Source: Mesostigma viride (lineage: Eukaryota; Streptophyta; Mesostigmatophyceae; Mesostigmatales; Mesostigmataceae). Taken from it: a stretch of DNA of 64,000 bases. The number at the start of each line of letters is the position of its first letter. Position 1 is the stretch's first letter. A program made the translations under genes and the position numbers. The notes under the pieces were generated by a model. That model made no database searches, was not told where the DNA came from, and saw only the letters and a list, made by a program, of their open reading frames with translations. The stretch lies in assembly GCA_009746045.1 (NCBI GenBank), contig RPFO01000041.1, positions 2,584,613-2,648,612 of the forward strand, given 5' to 3'. Shown piece after piece: positions 16,062 to 25,443 of the stretch.

Positions 16062-18961
16062 TTAATAGTCATCATAATACACATCTTGTTCCAGATTGTT
16101 TGCATCTTGCTGATATGACGGACCGTGCGGCCTTTTCCGCGGTGGAGGGACTTGTGGCTGTGGGGGCCGGGGGGCGCTGTGAGCCCGCATGCCTTCATCA
16201 AAGTTGCTACGACGAGGATCCCTTGCAGAACTTCCCTCAGCCTTCAGCCTTGCCTGCCGAAGCGGCGACCTCCTTAGAGGCTGAGAGGGGGGGGCTGCAT
16301 AACCGTGTGCGCCTTCACTGTAGCGTGGGAAGGTCTCTGACCCTTCCGCGCGAATATATTGTTGCATGCCGCGACCTTGACGCTGGCCATACGGATCTGC
16401 TGACCCCTCACCGTGAGTATCATGCATGCTGGCGGGGTAGGAGGTCTTTGCTGGCTGCCTGCCAAAGCTAGGCTGGCTAAGCCTGCCCTGGTCATAAGGC
16501 ATGTCGTACATGTTCAGGCCTAGCTCGCCGTACGGTTCACTGTCATAGTCCAGCCGCCTTGCTTCATCGAGCACGGCAGGGCGCGTGGCGCGGGGCGCTT
16601 GCTCACGGTATGCCGGCTGAATCTCCATCACCTGATTGCCGGCGTAGCTTTCACGGCGCCACAACGTGAGAGGCCCCGCAGGCATCGTAGGGGTTGGCTG
16701 GCGAAACTCCATGCCGAGGCCAGTGCTTGAGGGTGCAGCACTTGCTACAGGGGTTGACGGCACTCGTTGCTTTTCCAAAGAATCAACCCTCGCAGTTAGA
16801 GCTGCAATCTCATCCCGCATTTTCGCGATCTCAGCTTTCTCGGGGGCGGCTGCGGCCGCCTTGGCACGTGGGGCTGGCGCTGGCTCTGCCAGAGATTTGA
16901 CCTTTGCATTCAAGTCAGCGATCTGCGCAACCACGGAAGGCGGTTGCTGCTTCTTCTTCTTCCCGGCTTCCTTCGGAAACCCCACCCAGGCTTTGAGTTC
17001 CTTGATTGCCCCCTGCGCTGCTTCTACCACGCGATTGATGGGCGCCAGCCACTCTGCCGGGGGAGCTGACGGCATCACATGCTCGGGCGGCGGTGCTGAC
17101 TTTGCCACGCCAGATGACGGTGCCCTCCCGCCTTGGTAATCAAGCTGGCGCCGCCGCAAGTTCCGCTCACTGGGCGCCGGTCGCGCCTTTGAGGCGCGCT
17201 TTGCTAACTTGGGGAGCGGTGACGAGTGTTCCTCGCTGCCATTGTCAGCCCCGGCCCCTCCCCCACCGTCGCGCCCCTCTTCCTCCTCCGCCTCTTCTTC
17301 ATCCTCCAGCTGATAGTCGACATGATCGTCGCCCTCGCTCACATCGTCATCGTCAGCCCCAGGTGGGTGGACAGTGATCACCTGAATTGTGCAAATGCAT
17401 GCGTAAAAGGATCGACATCCGCAACAAGAATATGAGGAAGTCAGCAACTCAATGACTAATTAATATGAAAAACCTTGGTAAACAAAAGATCATAAGTGCA
17501 CTGGCTTTGCGCATGGTTGCAGGCGGGTTGCACACAAAAGGCATAATCTATAGCAAAGGGAATATTAACAATGTAAGACACATAAAACACTTACACGATA
17601 GCCCTGCTCCGCCTTGCTGGTGCCGTTCTTCAATTGGTTGGTACGCGACTCTGGAAGCTGGAAGACTGATGCGATGTCCGAGATTGCATCCGCCAGGGTA
17701 GCACTGGATGTGCTATGCAAGCTGGCAGTTGCTACCATGTCGACGGTGAGCTGGAATGGACGGCACCATGCCACGTAAATGTCCCCAGCCGCGAAGGAGG
17801 TCACCTGCCACCCCCCATCCTCGTCGTCGCGAAAGATCGGACGCACCAGCGCCACGTATGACGCGCGGTCACGGGCGACGCTGGGTGGCCTCACCAGGGC
17901 GAGCCCGACGATTACCAGCCGCGCAGTAATGTTGCCCAAATCACCGGCGTGCAGGTCACGCATTATGTCCTCCTCTGCATGTGTGCAGACGTCACCGATG
18001 CAAAACGTTGTCACCTTCTGGGTGCTACCAGAGCTAGCTGCCGTGAACGCAACGCACAGCTGAGGCCAGTCTGTCTTGGTCTCTAGCTTGACGTTGCCAA
18101 ACTTGTCATTAAGCAGCTTGGGGAAGTCGTACGCTGGTGTGATGTCGCCCTCGTCAACAGAAACCTGCGGCACCCCATCAATGCACCTGGCGGTGCTGGG
18201 AACGCCTTTCCCCAAGTCCAACATCCGAACGACAGCCGGCTTGGAAGCCGTAGGAGCTCTGGAAGGGATGCTCGAGCTGGCTCCCTGCATGTGCACCCCC
18301 AAATATCCCAGGTATTTCACCAGACGCCTCCGAGGCACTGCGTCCGATGATGCCTGGTGCAAAACAATAGCATTTATAGCACGCAAAACAAGAAAGCAAA
18401 ACAAGAAAGTTCCGTATTTTCTCCGACACCAAACGTCATCGTACCCTCCATGCAGCAGCCTCGTGCAAGCTGAATTGCATAGAAGCTGCAACTACGATTC
18501 TATTCATGAAAGCATACAGGCAGGCAGTCGACATCCCAAGCAGGATAACCCCCCTAAACAACAACCCCTCGCGGGGGGCGCGTGAAAACGGCAAAGGCAA
18601 AGCGGAGCCCGCCGCCTTTGGGCGGGCGGAGCGGAGCCCCCCGCGAGGGGAATTTTTTTTTGGAAAATGGGGCAAACCATGGGGGTTTTCTTACGGAATT
18701 TACCTGCGATCTTCCTTGCGATGCAGTTTTGCCTGGTCGCTCGCGCTCCCCGTCCGAACCGCCATCAGAGGCTGCATTAATTCTATTAAGCTCATTCAGC
18801 GCGCCCCGGACGTACACGGTTGATTTCTTATCTTTTGGTTGTTCATCTGCCTTCCCGTCTACAGCAGCGCCATCATCGGCTGTCTCGGCATGCTCTGCAC
18901 GTTCATCCGAGCCATACTGTTCATGGATTTCTGCCGGCGGCTGCTGTTCGCCGCTAGCCAT
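16062..18961 (-). CDS. Auxiliary protein of the DNA transposon (3 exons, about 778 residues)
   Basis: Three exons on the minus strand: 18961-18704 (86 codons from ATG, MASGEQQPP), 18353-17595 (253 codons) and 17381-16062 (439 codons plus stop). Both introns follow GT-AG (CAG|GTAAAT...ACCAG; CGT|GTAAGT...TTCAG), and all three exon lengths are multiples of three, joining in phase 0. The exon-2 product looks globular with beta-type spacing and several Cys (FCIGDVCTHAEED; VAWCRPF). Exon 3 is acidic (DEEEAEEEEGRD), then Pro/Ala/Arg-rich with one short coiled coil (IAALTARVDSLEKQ). No catalytic motif seen. Its position, divergent from the transposase inside the same inverted repeats, suggests a DNA-binding or regulatory partner, as in other two-gene transposons. 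Function is inferred only. Confidence 0.72.
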
Positions 18962-19623
18962 CGCAGCTATATCCTATCAAACTCCGCTGTCCTAAAAACA
19001 CGAACAAACACGAGGGCACGCAAATTATCTACGTCGTGCGTCCAGAAGTACTTGTCGAGCTTAATCTGTATATTATTTTGCGTTCAAGTTCTCCGGACCT
19101 CGTGACATCGGGTGCATGCCTTCGTTCCCGAGGTCGATGTCCCGAGGTCCCGAGAACTTGCGGCCCAAATTTAGGTGGTGTCCCGAGGTCCCGACACCTG
19201 ATTGGCCCGTTGAGATTCGCTCAGAATCAAGAGCAATCAATGCGGACCACGAGTAGCTCGGACCTCGTGACACCACCTCGGGCCAGGCGGGTGCACTTGC
19301 ACGCCGATATATCGACAACGATGGAAGATTGCATCGGTAAAATGTATTAGCCGGGTAATAACAACTCGGGCAGACCGGGCTGCAGTTGGAGCCCGTTTTG
19401 CCATGTTTAGATTCCACCCCACTGGCGTGGGGACCTACGTTTGCCATCTGCACACGTAGAAAAGGGGGCGGAAGTGTTATTTAATTTGCACGGGTGCCCA
19501 GTGGACATCATAGCCATGGCGAGGTCCACAGTTGTCATGGACCCCGGCCCAGGGGCGCTGGGTTGGCAGATTTTGGCAGCGTTTGTCTTGCTGCTAATCC
19601 TGGGATACGTCGTTTTAACCACC
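18962..19623. promoter_or_regulatory. Divergent promoter region with cccgaggtcccga repeats
   Basis: About 660 bp between the start of the auxiliary gene and the preferred start of the transposase. It contains tgtcccgaggtcccga twice (near 19138 and 19182), the second within a near-palindrome ending cgacacct, and gacctcgtgaca twice (near 19096 and 19261). The core gtgaca(c) is shared with the terminal arrays, so one protein could bind promoter and ends. The start codon is uncertain: ATGs at 19516 and 19624 are in one frame. Confidence 0.5.
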
Positions 19624-22600
19624 ATGGCGAGGCGGGGCGTCCGGTTGTCTGCTGCTGCCGTGTTAGAGAAATGCACCTCGGATGCGTCCCTGAATGCGGC
19701 ACTTAGCAGGGACTGGGATTGTGATTGTGGTCGGCATTGTTTGAGAAGCGTGCATAGGGAGGAAGTACGTGCAATGAGAGCTGACTTGTGGAGAAAGACG
19801 CCGGCGGATAGGAAAGACTTTATCAGAACCCAACTTAGAATGGGCGGTCAGAGAGAAGAAGAAATTCCGGGAAGCTTCCGTCACAAACGCAGTCGAGACG
19901 AGGATTTTCTTTTCGCAGTGGAGGGCTACGTTGTTTACCCGGCTACCAGGCATAATCCAGAGTCGACAGCCCCCTTTCGGCATCGCATGTGTGAAGCTGC
20001 TTTCCGCCGTGCTTTGTATATCAACCCCAATATTTGGCAGACGGCTGTAAAGGAGGCAACCCGCCCCGCCCCTTCACCTGGCACTCGTCGGGATGTGGAA
20101 TCCGGCTTGGGTAGCACTGCTGGACGGCGTGTTCGAGGATCCCGTTCAATATCTGCCAGGATTGGGGAGGCCAAAGCGCTTTGTGAGCTATGGATTCGGC
20201 GTTGGTTACGCCCAGCAGTTGAGAAAGATCCTCGAGATGGCCGCAGCATTCTTGAGCAACCCTGCAAGAAGACTTTGTACTCGGAGTATGTTAGGGAGAG
20301 ACAAGATTACAATGCACCTGTGGTTAGTATTTCGCTTTTCAGGACAATCTTCAAAGCAGTGGCGACAATCATGGAAGTCCATGTTGAGCGTTTTCGCACA
20401 AAGGTTATGGGTGAATGTTCCCGCTGTCGAAAGCTGAAGGATGCCATTTTGTTTTACCGGACCACTGACCGGGCCAGGTGGGAGGCCAGTAAGGAGAAGT
20501 TAGCTGATCACACTGATTACTTTAATGGGGAGCGGATGGCTTATCTGCAGCGAAGGTTCGAAGGCGCCAAGCATTTTTTTGTTTCCATAGTCATGGATGG
20601 TTTGGCAAAGATGAAGACAGCGGTTCCAACGAGGGGGAGCGCCTCGAAAGAGTGGCTTAGCAGCCGCCAGCTTCATATACCGTACCAGTTAGTCTGCTCT
20701 ATTTTGCACGGGGTGAGGACGTATTTTTGGGTCATCATGCCATGGGTAGCTAATTCTGAGGTTTCTGGTAATTCAGGGCGCGTCACGGCAACAGTGCTCA
20801 CGCATCAGTTGTTGGAAGTGGTTGTTGAGCGTCCATGGGAGAAGTCCACTGATCCTGAGATTCGTGAGTTTGGCCTTGCCCCTAACCTCGTCCTTCAAGT
20901 GGATGGGGGTGGGGACAACATGAACAACGAGTTGTTGGGGTTCCTAGCTGTTCTCATTGTCCGCCGCCTCTTTGCTCGCATCAGGGTGTGCCGGCTTCCA
21001 CCGGGACACACACACAATGATGCTGACCAAAGGTTTGGTTGGTTCATCCGGTGGTACAACGGCATCAAGAACCGTGTGTCAGATCTTCCACCGGTGCTGA
21101 TGCTGACGTTTCAAGACGTGCTGCAGGGGCTGAAGCGTGCCTTTGCACATTTCTACGACGACGGCCCTTCTGGGAACACGGCGATCATCAGTCCACTGCC
21201 ACCATCTTCCAAGGTTCGTTTGTCTTCATAGATTTATGCTGCCATAGTGGATGAGTGCATTGCCAGTGTGTTGGTAGGCGGGGCATGTAGTCATGGGGAT
21301 GCGCGCGCGCGGCACGGTGGGGGGAGCGCGTGGCGGCCAGTTTTTTATGCTATGTAGCTGCAGAGTTGAATCACAATTTTCTGCTTACTTGTCTTTTACT
21401 GCTACCGTATGTGCGTTTCCTTTCGCGGCTACTGTGTCCTTTTGCAGCTGATCAACGCAGCGCTGGACTTCACCACGTGGCTACGTGGCTGCGTGGACCC
21501 AGACCTTGGGCGCTGGGTCAAGTCCGCTGATGTTGTTGTGGACGCGTCAACCAATCAACCCGTGATCGAGCGTCATCCGGTCAGCAAGATATTCGATATC
21601 GAGTTGTTTGGCCATCGAGCTGCAGACGACGGACCGGATGTTGGTGATGACTGCTATTTCCGCTACCGCCTTGCCACGGCGGAGGCCTTAACGGATGTGC
21701 CCGCCAATTGGTGGAGGCCTCTTGGGCCGAACGGGGAGGCCTGCGACATGGTCAGCGTCAACTCGAGGCGCGCGAGTGATGGCAAACAGCTTTTTGGCGC
21801 GCTGGTCATGGAGGCAGCCAAGGCACCCAAGGGCAGCCCGGGTCTCGCTGCTTTCGCCGATTGGGATGGCGATCACGCAATCCGCTCTCACTGCTCTAAA
21901 CTCAGTCGGCAGTTTCCAGACGTCATGACGGAGGAAAAGCAAGCAGAGCTCAACGACGAGATCCGCGGCTTTCCCACTGACCCAGCGCAAGTAGAAGAGT
22001 GCGCGTCGGTGTTTGACGTCATGATCCAGAAGCTGACAGAGTGCAGGGAGCAGCAAAAGGACAAGCCCCTCCCTTTCCGTCTCCATTCTGCAGGGGATCA
22101 GGCGATCATGCGGGCTACCCGTGCCCTGGAAGCGCCGCTGCATCCAATTGTCACCCACGCTGGCGACCGCCGGCACGAAGTGCATGCTGCCATTCAGCGG
22201 GCGCGACGCGCGGCTGAGCAGCTGCCTGCCGCCCCTGCCCACCCTGCCGCCCTGGCCGCCCCTGCCGCCTCTACCGCTTCTGCCGCACATGCCACGCCTG
22301 TGGTCGCCTCCAATCTGCCTGCAGATGCCAGCGGTGGTGCCCGGACTACTGCGACCTCGGACCGGATTTTTACGGTAAATCCCGGCATCATCTCCCACGG
22401 CGATCTGCTTATCGTCAAGAGGCCTGCAGTAACGTGCGGGGATGGCATGCCGTGGCCAGAAGAGATTCTGGTAAAAGTCACGGATGCATCTACAGTGCGT
22501 GCATGCGGGACTCTGACAGTTTCTGTGTATTATTCACCCTCCTGGGAAGGGCAGTTTAGCAAGCTCGTACTCGCCGGTGGTGGGCCGGGCCTGGTAGTGC

Positions 22601-23133
22601 CGGCGTCAGATATCATTGTTCAACACTGGACAGTTGGTGCAACAGGGCAGGCTGTCCACACTCCCACGCTTACAGCAACACGGAAACTGTCTGGTGCAAC
22701 CCTCCAGGCTTTGCGAGACCATCCACATGTGCACTTTGCCGGATTTAAAACACAGCAAGCTGCCGCCGCGACATCCAAAGCTGCATGTGCGGCATACTTT
22801 GCTGAGCACGGTCTGCAGGCGCTAGAAGGGAGGAGGCTTTGTGCGTTGTGGGGTGCTTCCAAGACCTGTTTTCATGGGTGGGTCGTAGGAGTGGATGAGA
22901 GTGATGGGAAGGTGAAGATTGAGACAATGTGGTCTGACGGCAAGGGGGCTTCATACACCTCCTTGGAGGAAGTATTGAGTTTCATATGCGGGTGCCCGCA
23001 TGCGGCTCATGCCTTTGGCCGTGCAAAGTTTTTTCAGGATGACACCGCAGGCGGTGTCGGGACGGAGCGGGATGTGCCGCCCGATGCTTCTACTAGTGAG
23101 AGTAGTGATGATGAAAGTGATGAGGATGAGTGA
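19624..23133 (+). CDS. DDE/RNase H-fold transposase (DUF7869-like), 2 exons
   Basis: Exon 1 ends at 21213 (AAG|GTTCGT) and exon 2 runs from 21448 (TTTTGCAG|CTG) to the stop at 23131-23133. Both are phase 0 and the 234-bp intron contains stops in frame. I prefer ATG 19624 (context accaccATGG); ATG 19516 would add a hydrophobic helix. N-terminal Cys cluster CDCGRHCL (near residue 37). Likely catalytic core: FVSIVMDG (near 323), LQVDGGGDNMNNE (near 425) and GHTHNDADQRFG (near 461). This Asp / Asp-Asn / GHT-Asp arrangement is what I associate with DUF7869-type transposase-like proteins. Exon 2 adds an Ala/Pro-rich linker and a C-terminal segment (LCALWG, HGWVVGVDE, TMWSDGK) resembling a Tudor-like small barrel. 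No frameshift is seen, so the transposase may be functional. Confidence 0.75.
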
Positions 23134-23140
23134 GGGGGCG

Positions 23141-23626
23141 AGTTAGTCTCCATGCTTTGCTGTAGACTAAGTCTCAAAGGCATTGTGAATACAACGTATG
23201 AATAAGCCTTGTAAACCTACGTTGGTATGTGAATATAAATACCACGTGGGCTATGCAGATAGGAATGCTAGTCGAGTCGCATACGTTTCCCTAGATAGGT
23301 ACTTTGGGTACTGGGGTACGTGACAGATGTCAGTACCCAGTATACGTAGTGTCCTGTCATTGGACGGTACTAGTAGAGTATCCTAGATAGGGACCGTACT
23401 GCAGCGTGCATTGATCTGTGATCACACGATGCAGTGACTAGACTGCTACCTGTCATCGTGCGGCCTCGGGCCAACGGTCTGCACCCAACGGTCACTGGCG
23501 GCGCAGCCAGTGAGAGGAACGTTGATAAAGGGTAAACCTATTTTCTAATGAACCAAGCAATTCATTGCTCACAGCATACAGTGTTCTCAAGCAATATATC
23601 ACGTCGTTCATTTCTCATTCCTAACT
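23141..23626 (+). repeat. Solo LTR of a Copia-1-related family
   Basis: 486 bp beginning AGTTAGTCT and ending CCTAACT, the same termini as the Copia-1 LTR. It is flanked by gggcg on both sides (23136-23140 and 23627-23631), a 5-bp target duplication like that of Copia-1. Contains a TATAAAT box at 23235-23241. The internal sequence differs from the Copia-1 LTR, so it is a related but distinct family. It landed only 7 bp after the transposase stop codon and is a remnant of LTR-LTR recombination. Confidence 0.85.
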
Positions 23627-23631
23627 GGGCG

Positions 23632-24030
23632 TGGGACTGATATTAAGTTAGACAATTATATCTGTCCATGTGACAGTGTGCAAGGGTGCATAACAATCAG
23701 TGCATGGCTGGTTATCGCGAGGTCATGTTTTGCCTGGCATGGTCCCTCTAATGATGACTCTATGTCATAAATGTCCCTCACTATAACGACTCAATGAGAA
23801 TGTGTTATAATTTTTCATTTTAAGTTAGACATGTATGATGTCAATGAGGCACCCATGAATATACTTAGTTGTCTCTTTTATACAGTCACATGATGTGTTC
23901 CCACGTACCATGCTGAAATAAATTATGTGCATGCTTAAATATTGTCAAGGCAAGCAGCAATTAATAAACGCTTAGCTGCAATTTGTGAATGCTTACATGT
24001 GTATAGTTAGACAACTACAATGTCAATACA
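23632..24030. other. Non-coding stretch of the DNA transposon
   Basis: AT-rich, no gene visible. It lies between the solo LTR and the right subterminal array. Confidence 0.5.
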
Positions 24031-24440
24031 ATTCTGCAAAGATGTGTCTTTACATGCAATATGAGGCGCCATGGTGGTGTCACGGTGTCACGGTGTCACG
24101 GTGTCACGGTGTCACGGAGTCACGGTGTCCAGGTCATCTAGGTCAACCTTGTCATTATCAAATAGACATATAATCCCCATTACTTAATCACTAAATGTGC
24201 AAAGATGTGTGTTTACATGCAATATGAGGCGCCATGGTGGTGTCACGGTGTCACGGTGTCACGGTGTCACGGTGTCACGGTGTCACGTTGTCCAGGTCAT
24301 CTAGGGCAACCTTGTCATCATCAAATAGACATATAATCCCCATTACTTAATCACTAAATGTGCAAAGATGTGTGTTTACATGCAATATGAGGCGCCATGG
24401 TGGTGTCACGGTGTCACGGTGTCACGGTGTCACGGTGTCA
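24031..24440 (-). repeat. Right subterminal array of GGTGTCAC units
   Basis: Three copies of a unit of about 161 bp (starting near 24035, 24198 and 24360), each with atgaggcgccatggtgg followed by four to six ggtgtcac 8-mers. This is the reverse complement of the left-end array, so the 8-mers point inward symmetrically at the two ends. Confidence 0.8.
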
Positions 24441-24530
24441 CAGGTCCTATGAACTTCCCCTTCCTCAAAGACTTTAGTTGAGATGTTAGATGCATAGAAA
24501 TGCAACTTTGAAAAATGAAGTACAAATGGC

Positions 24531-24556
24531 GTGCTCTAGTACAAATCCATATTAGG
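24531..24556 (-). repeat. Right terminal inverted repeat of the DNA transposon
   Basis: 26 bp ending agtacaaatccatattagg, complementary to 15158-15183 with one mismatch. Followed by the CTAG duplication at 24557-24560. Confidence 0.88.
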
Positions 24557-25443
24557 CTAGGGTCTCCAATCCTCGGTAGACCTCGCGCTCTCGCCACTGC
24601 TCCTTGGCTCGAATGAATGCGTCGCGCCACAAAGCAAACTTGAGAGGATCTTGACAGTCCAGGACAAGTTGCTCCCACGTCACAGGGCTATCCGCCGCCA
24701 GTGAGTGTGAGTGGAGGCCGAAGCTGCGCGGGTGCCAATCCTGAGGCTGAATGATGGACTGGACGAGCGGCGGTGTGGAAAACGCCGCCATCGGTAAGCG
24801 CCGCACGACGCCGGGCTGCCCGACCACCACCCCCAATGGAGCGTGGTACTCGCGAAGCGGGATGCTGCCCACCCCCGCGACTGACAGCAAGCAAGTCAGC
24901 GGACACTGAGAACCCCGGGTATGATACGAAAGGTTCGCCCAGCAAGGCCACATCCTCGTAGCCATCCACGACGTGAAACGGCGTGTCAATGCCCAACACC
25001 GGCAGCACCACCATCCCGGTAACTTGATATGCCGAAGTGCCTGCAAAGTCGGTCACCGATTTGTACGGCGACTCTAGCACTGGATACAGGGTGGCTGCCC
25101 GACGAGAGATAATAGACACGGATGCTTGCGTGTCCACAGCCACCAGCTGCCACGGTCTACACGTAGGAAACAAGGCTGACTTAACCGGCCTGACCCCCTG
25201 TGAGAGAGTTTTGACCTGAGCCACCCCTGATGCAGCTTTCGCTTTAAGCGCCTGAGCACGCCACAAGGCCGTGACCGTTGAAGCCAGGTCCCTAGGTGGG
25301 CGAGGCGCATGGGCAGGACCCTGACCCTCCGGCGAGGCCACGCTAGGCGGGCCTCCCACATTATCCGTGGCTAGCACAGGAGGTGAGTCACTACGTGCAC
25401 TAGGTCCCGTCAAACCCACCCCATCCTCATCCCACCCATCCAC
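24557..25443 (-). pseudogene. pol: Copia-2 retropepsin-like domain and linker, frame-broken
   Basis: In one minus-strand frame (25443 to about 24900) the product reads LVAVDTQASVSIIS, then DTPFHVVDGYED and ALLGEPFVSYPG, closely matching the Copia-1 protease-like domain, again with DTQ. Near 24900 the match moves to a second frame (LLSVAGVGSIPL ... VQSIIQPQDWHP ... AKEQWRE) and runs to the transposon junction. A further frame change separates this part from the integrase ORF; a run of eight G at 25467-25474 is the likely site. Continuity with RT downstream of the 9.4-kb insertion would also need a one-base shift. Whether these are real mutations or run-length errors cannot be told here. Confidence 0.75.

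Larger units (their letters stand above)
15158..24556. mobile_element. Two-gene DNA transposon (9,399 bp) inserted in Copia-2 Pol
   Basis: Terminal inverted repeats of about 26 bp with one mismatch (CCTAATATGGATTTGTACTA...), flanked by CTAG at 15154-15157 and 24557-24560, so a 4-bp CTAG duplication (or TA within it, as CTAG is itself a palindrome). The element interrupts Copia-2 Pol between the protease linker and RT. Inside: subterminal tandem arrays of GTGACACC at the left end and its complement at the right end, a minus-strand auxiliary gene, a plus-strand DDE-like transposase gene, and a solo LTR. Both genes are spliced with introns in phase 0. I cannot place it in a named superfamily; the transposase resembles DUF7869-type RNase H-fold proteins. 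Confidence 0.88.

Noticed and set aside
19516-19623. N-terminal membrane helix on the transposase
   Set aside because: Only present if translation starts at 19516; ATG 19624 has a better context and removes it. Left as uncertain.
24031-24440. Telomere-like repeat
   Set aside because: The unit ggtgtcac does not match known telomere repeats and sits inside a transposon.
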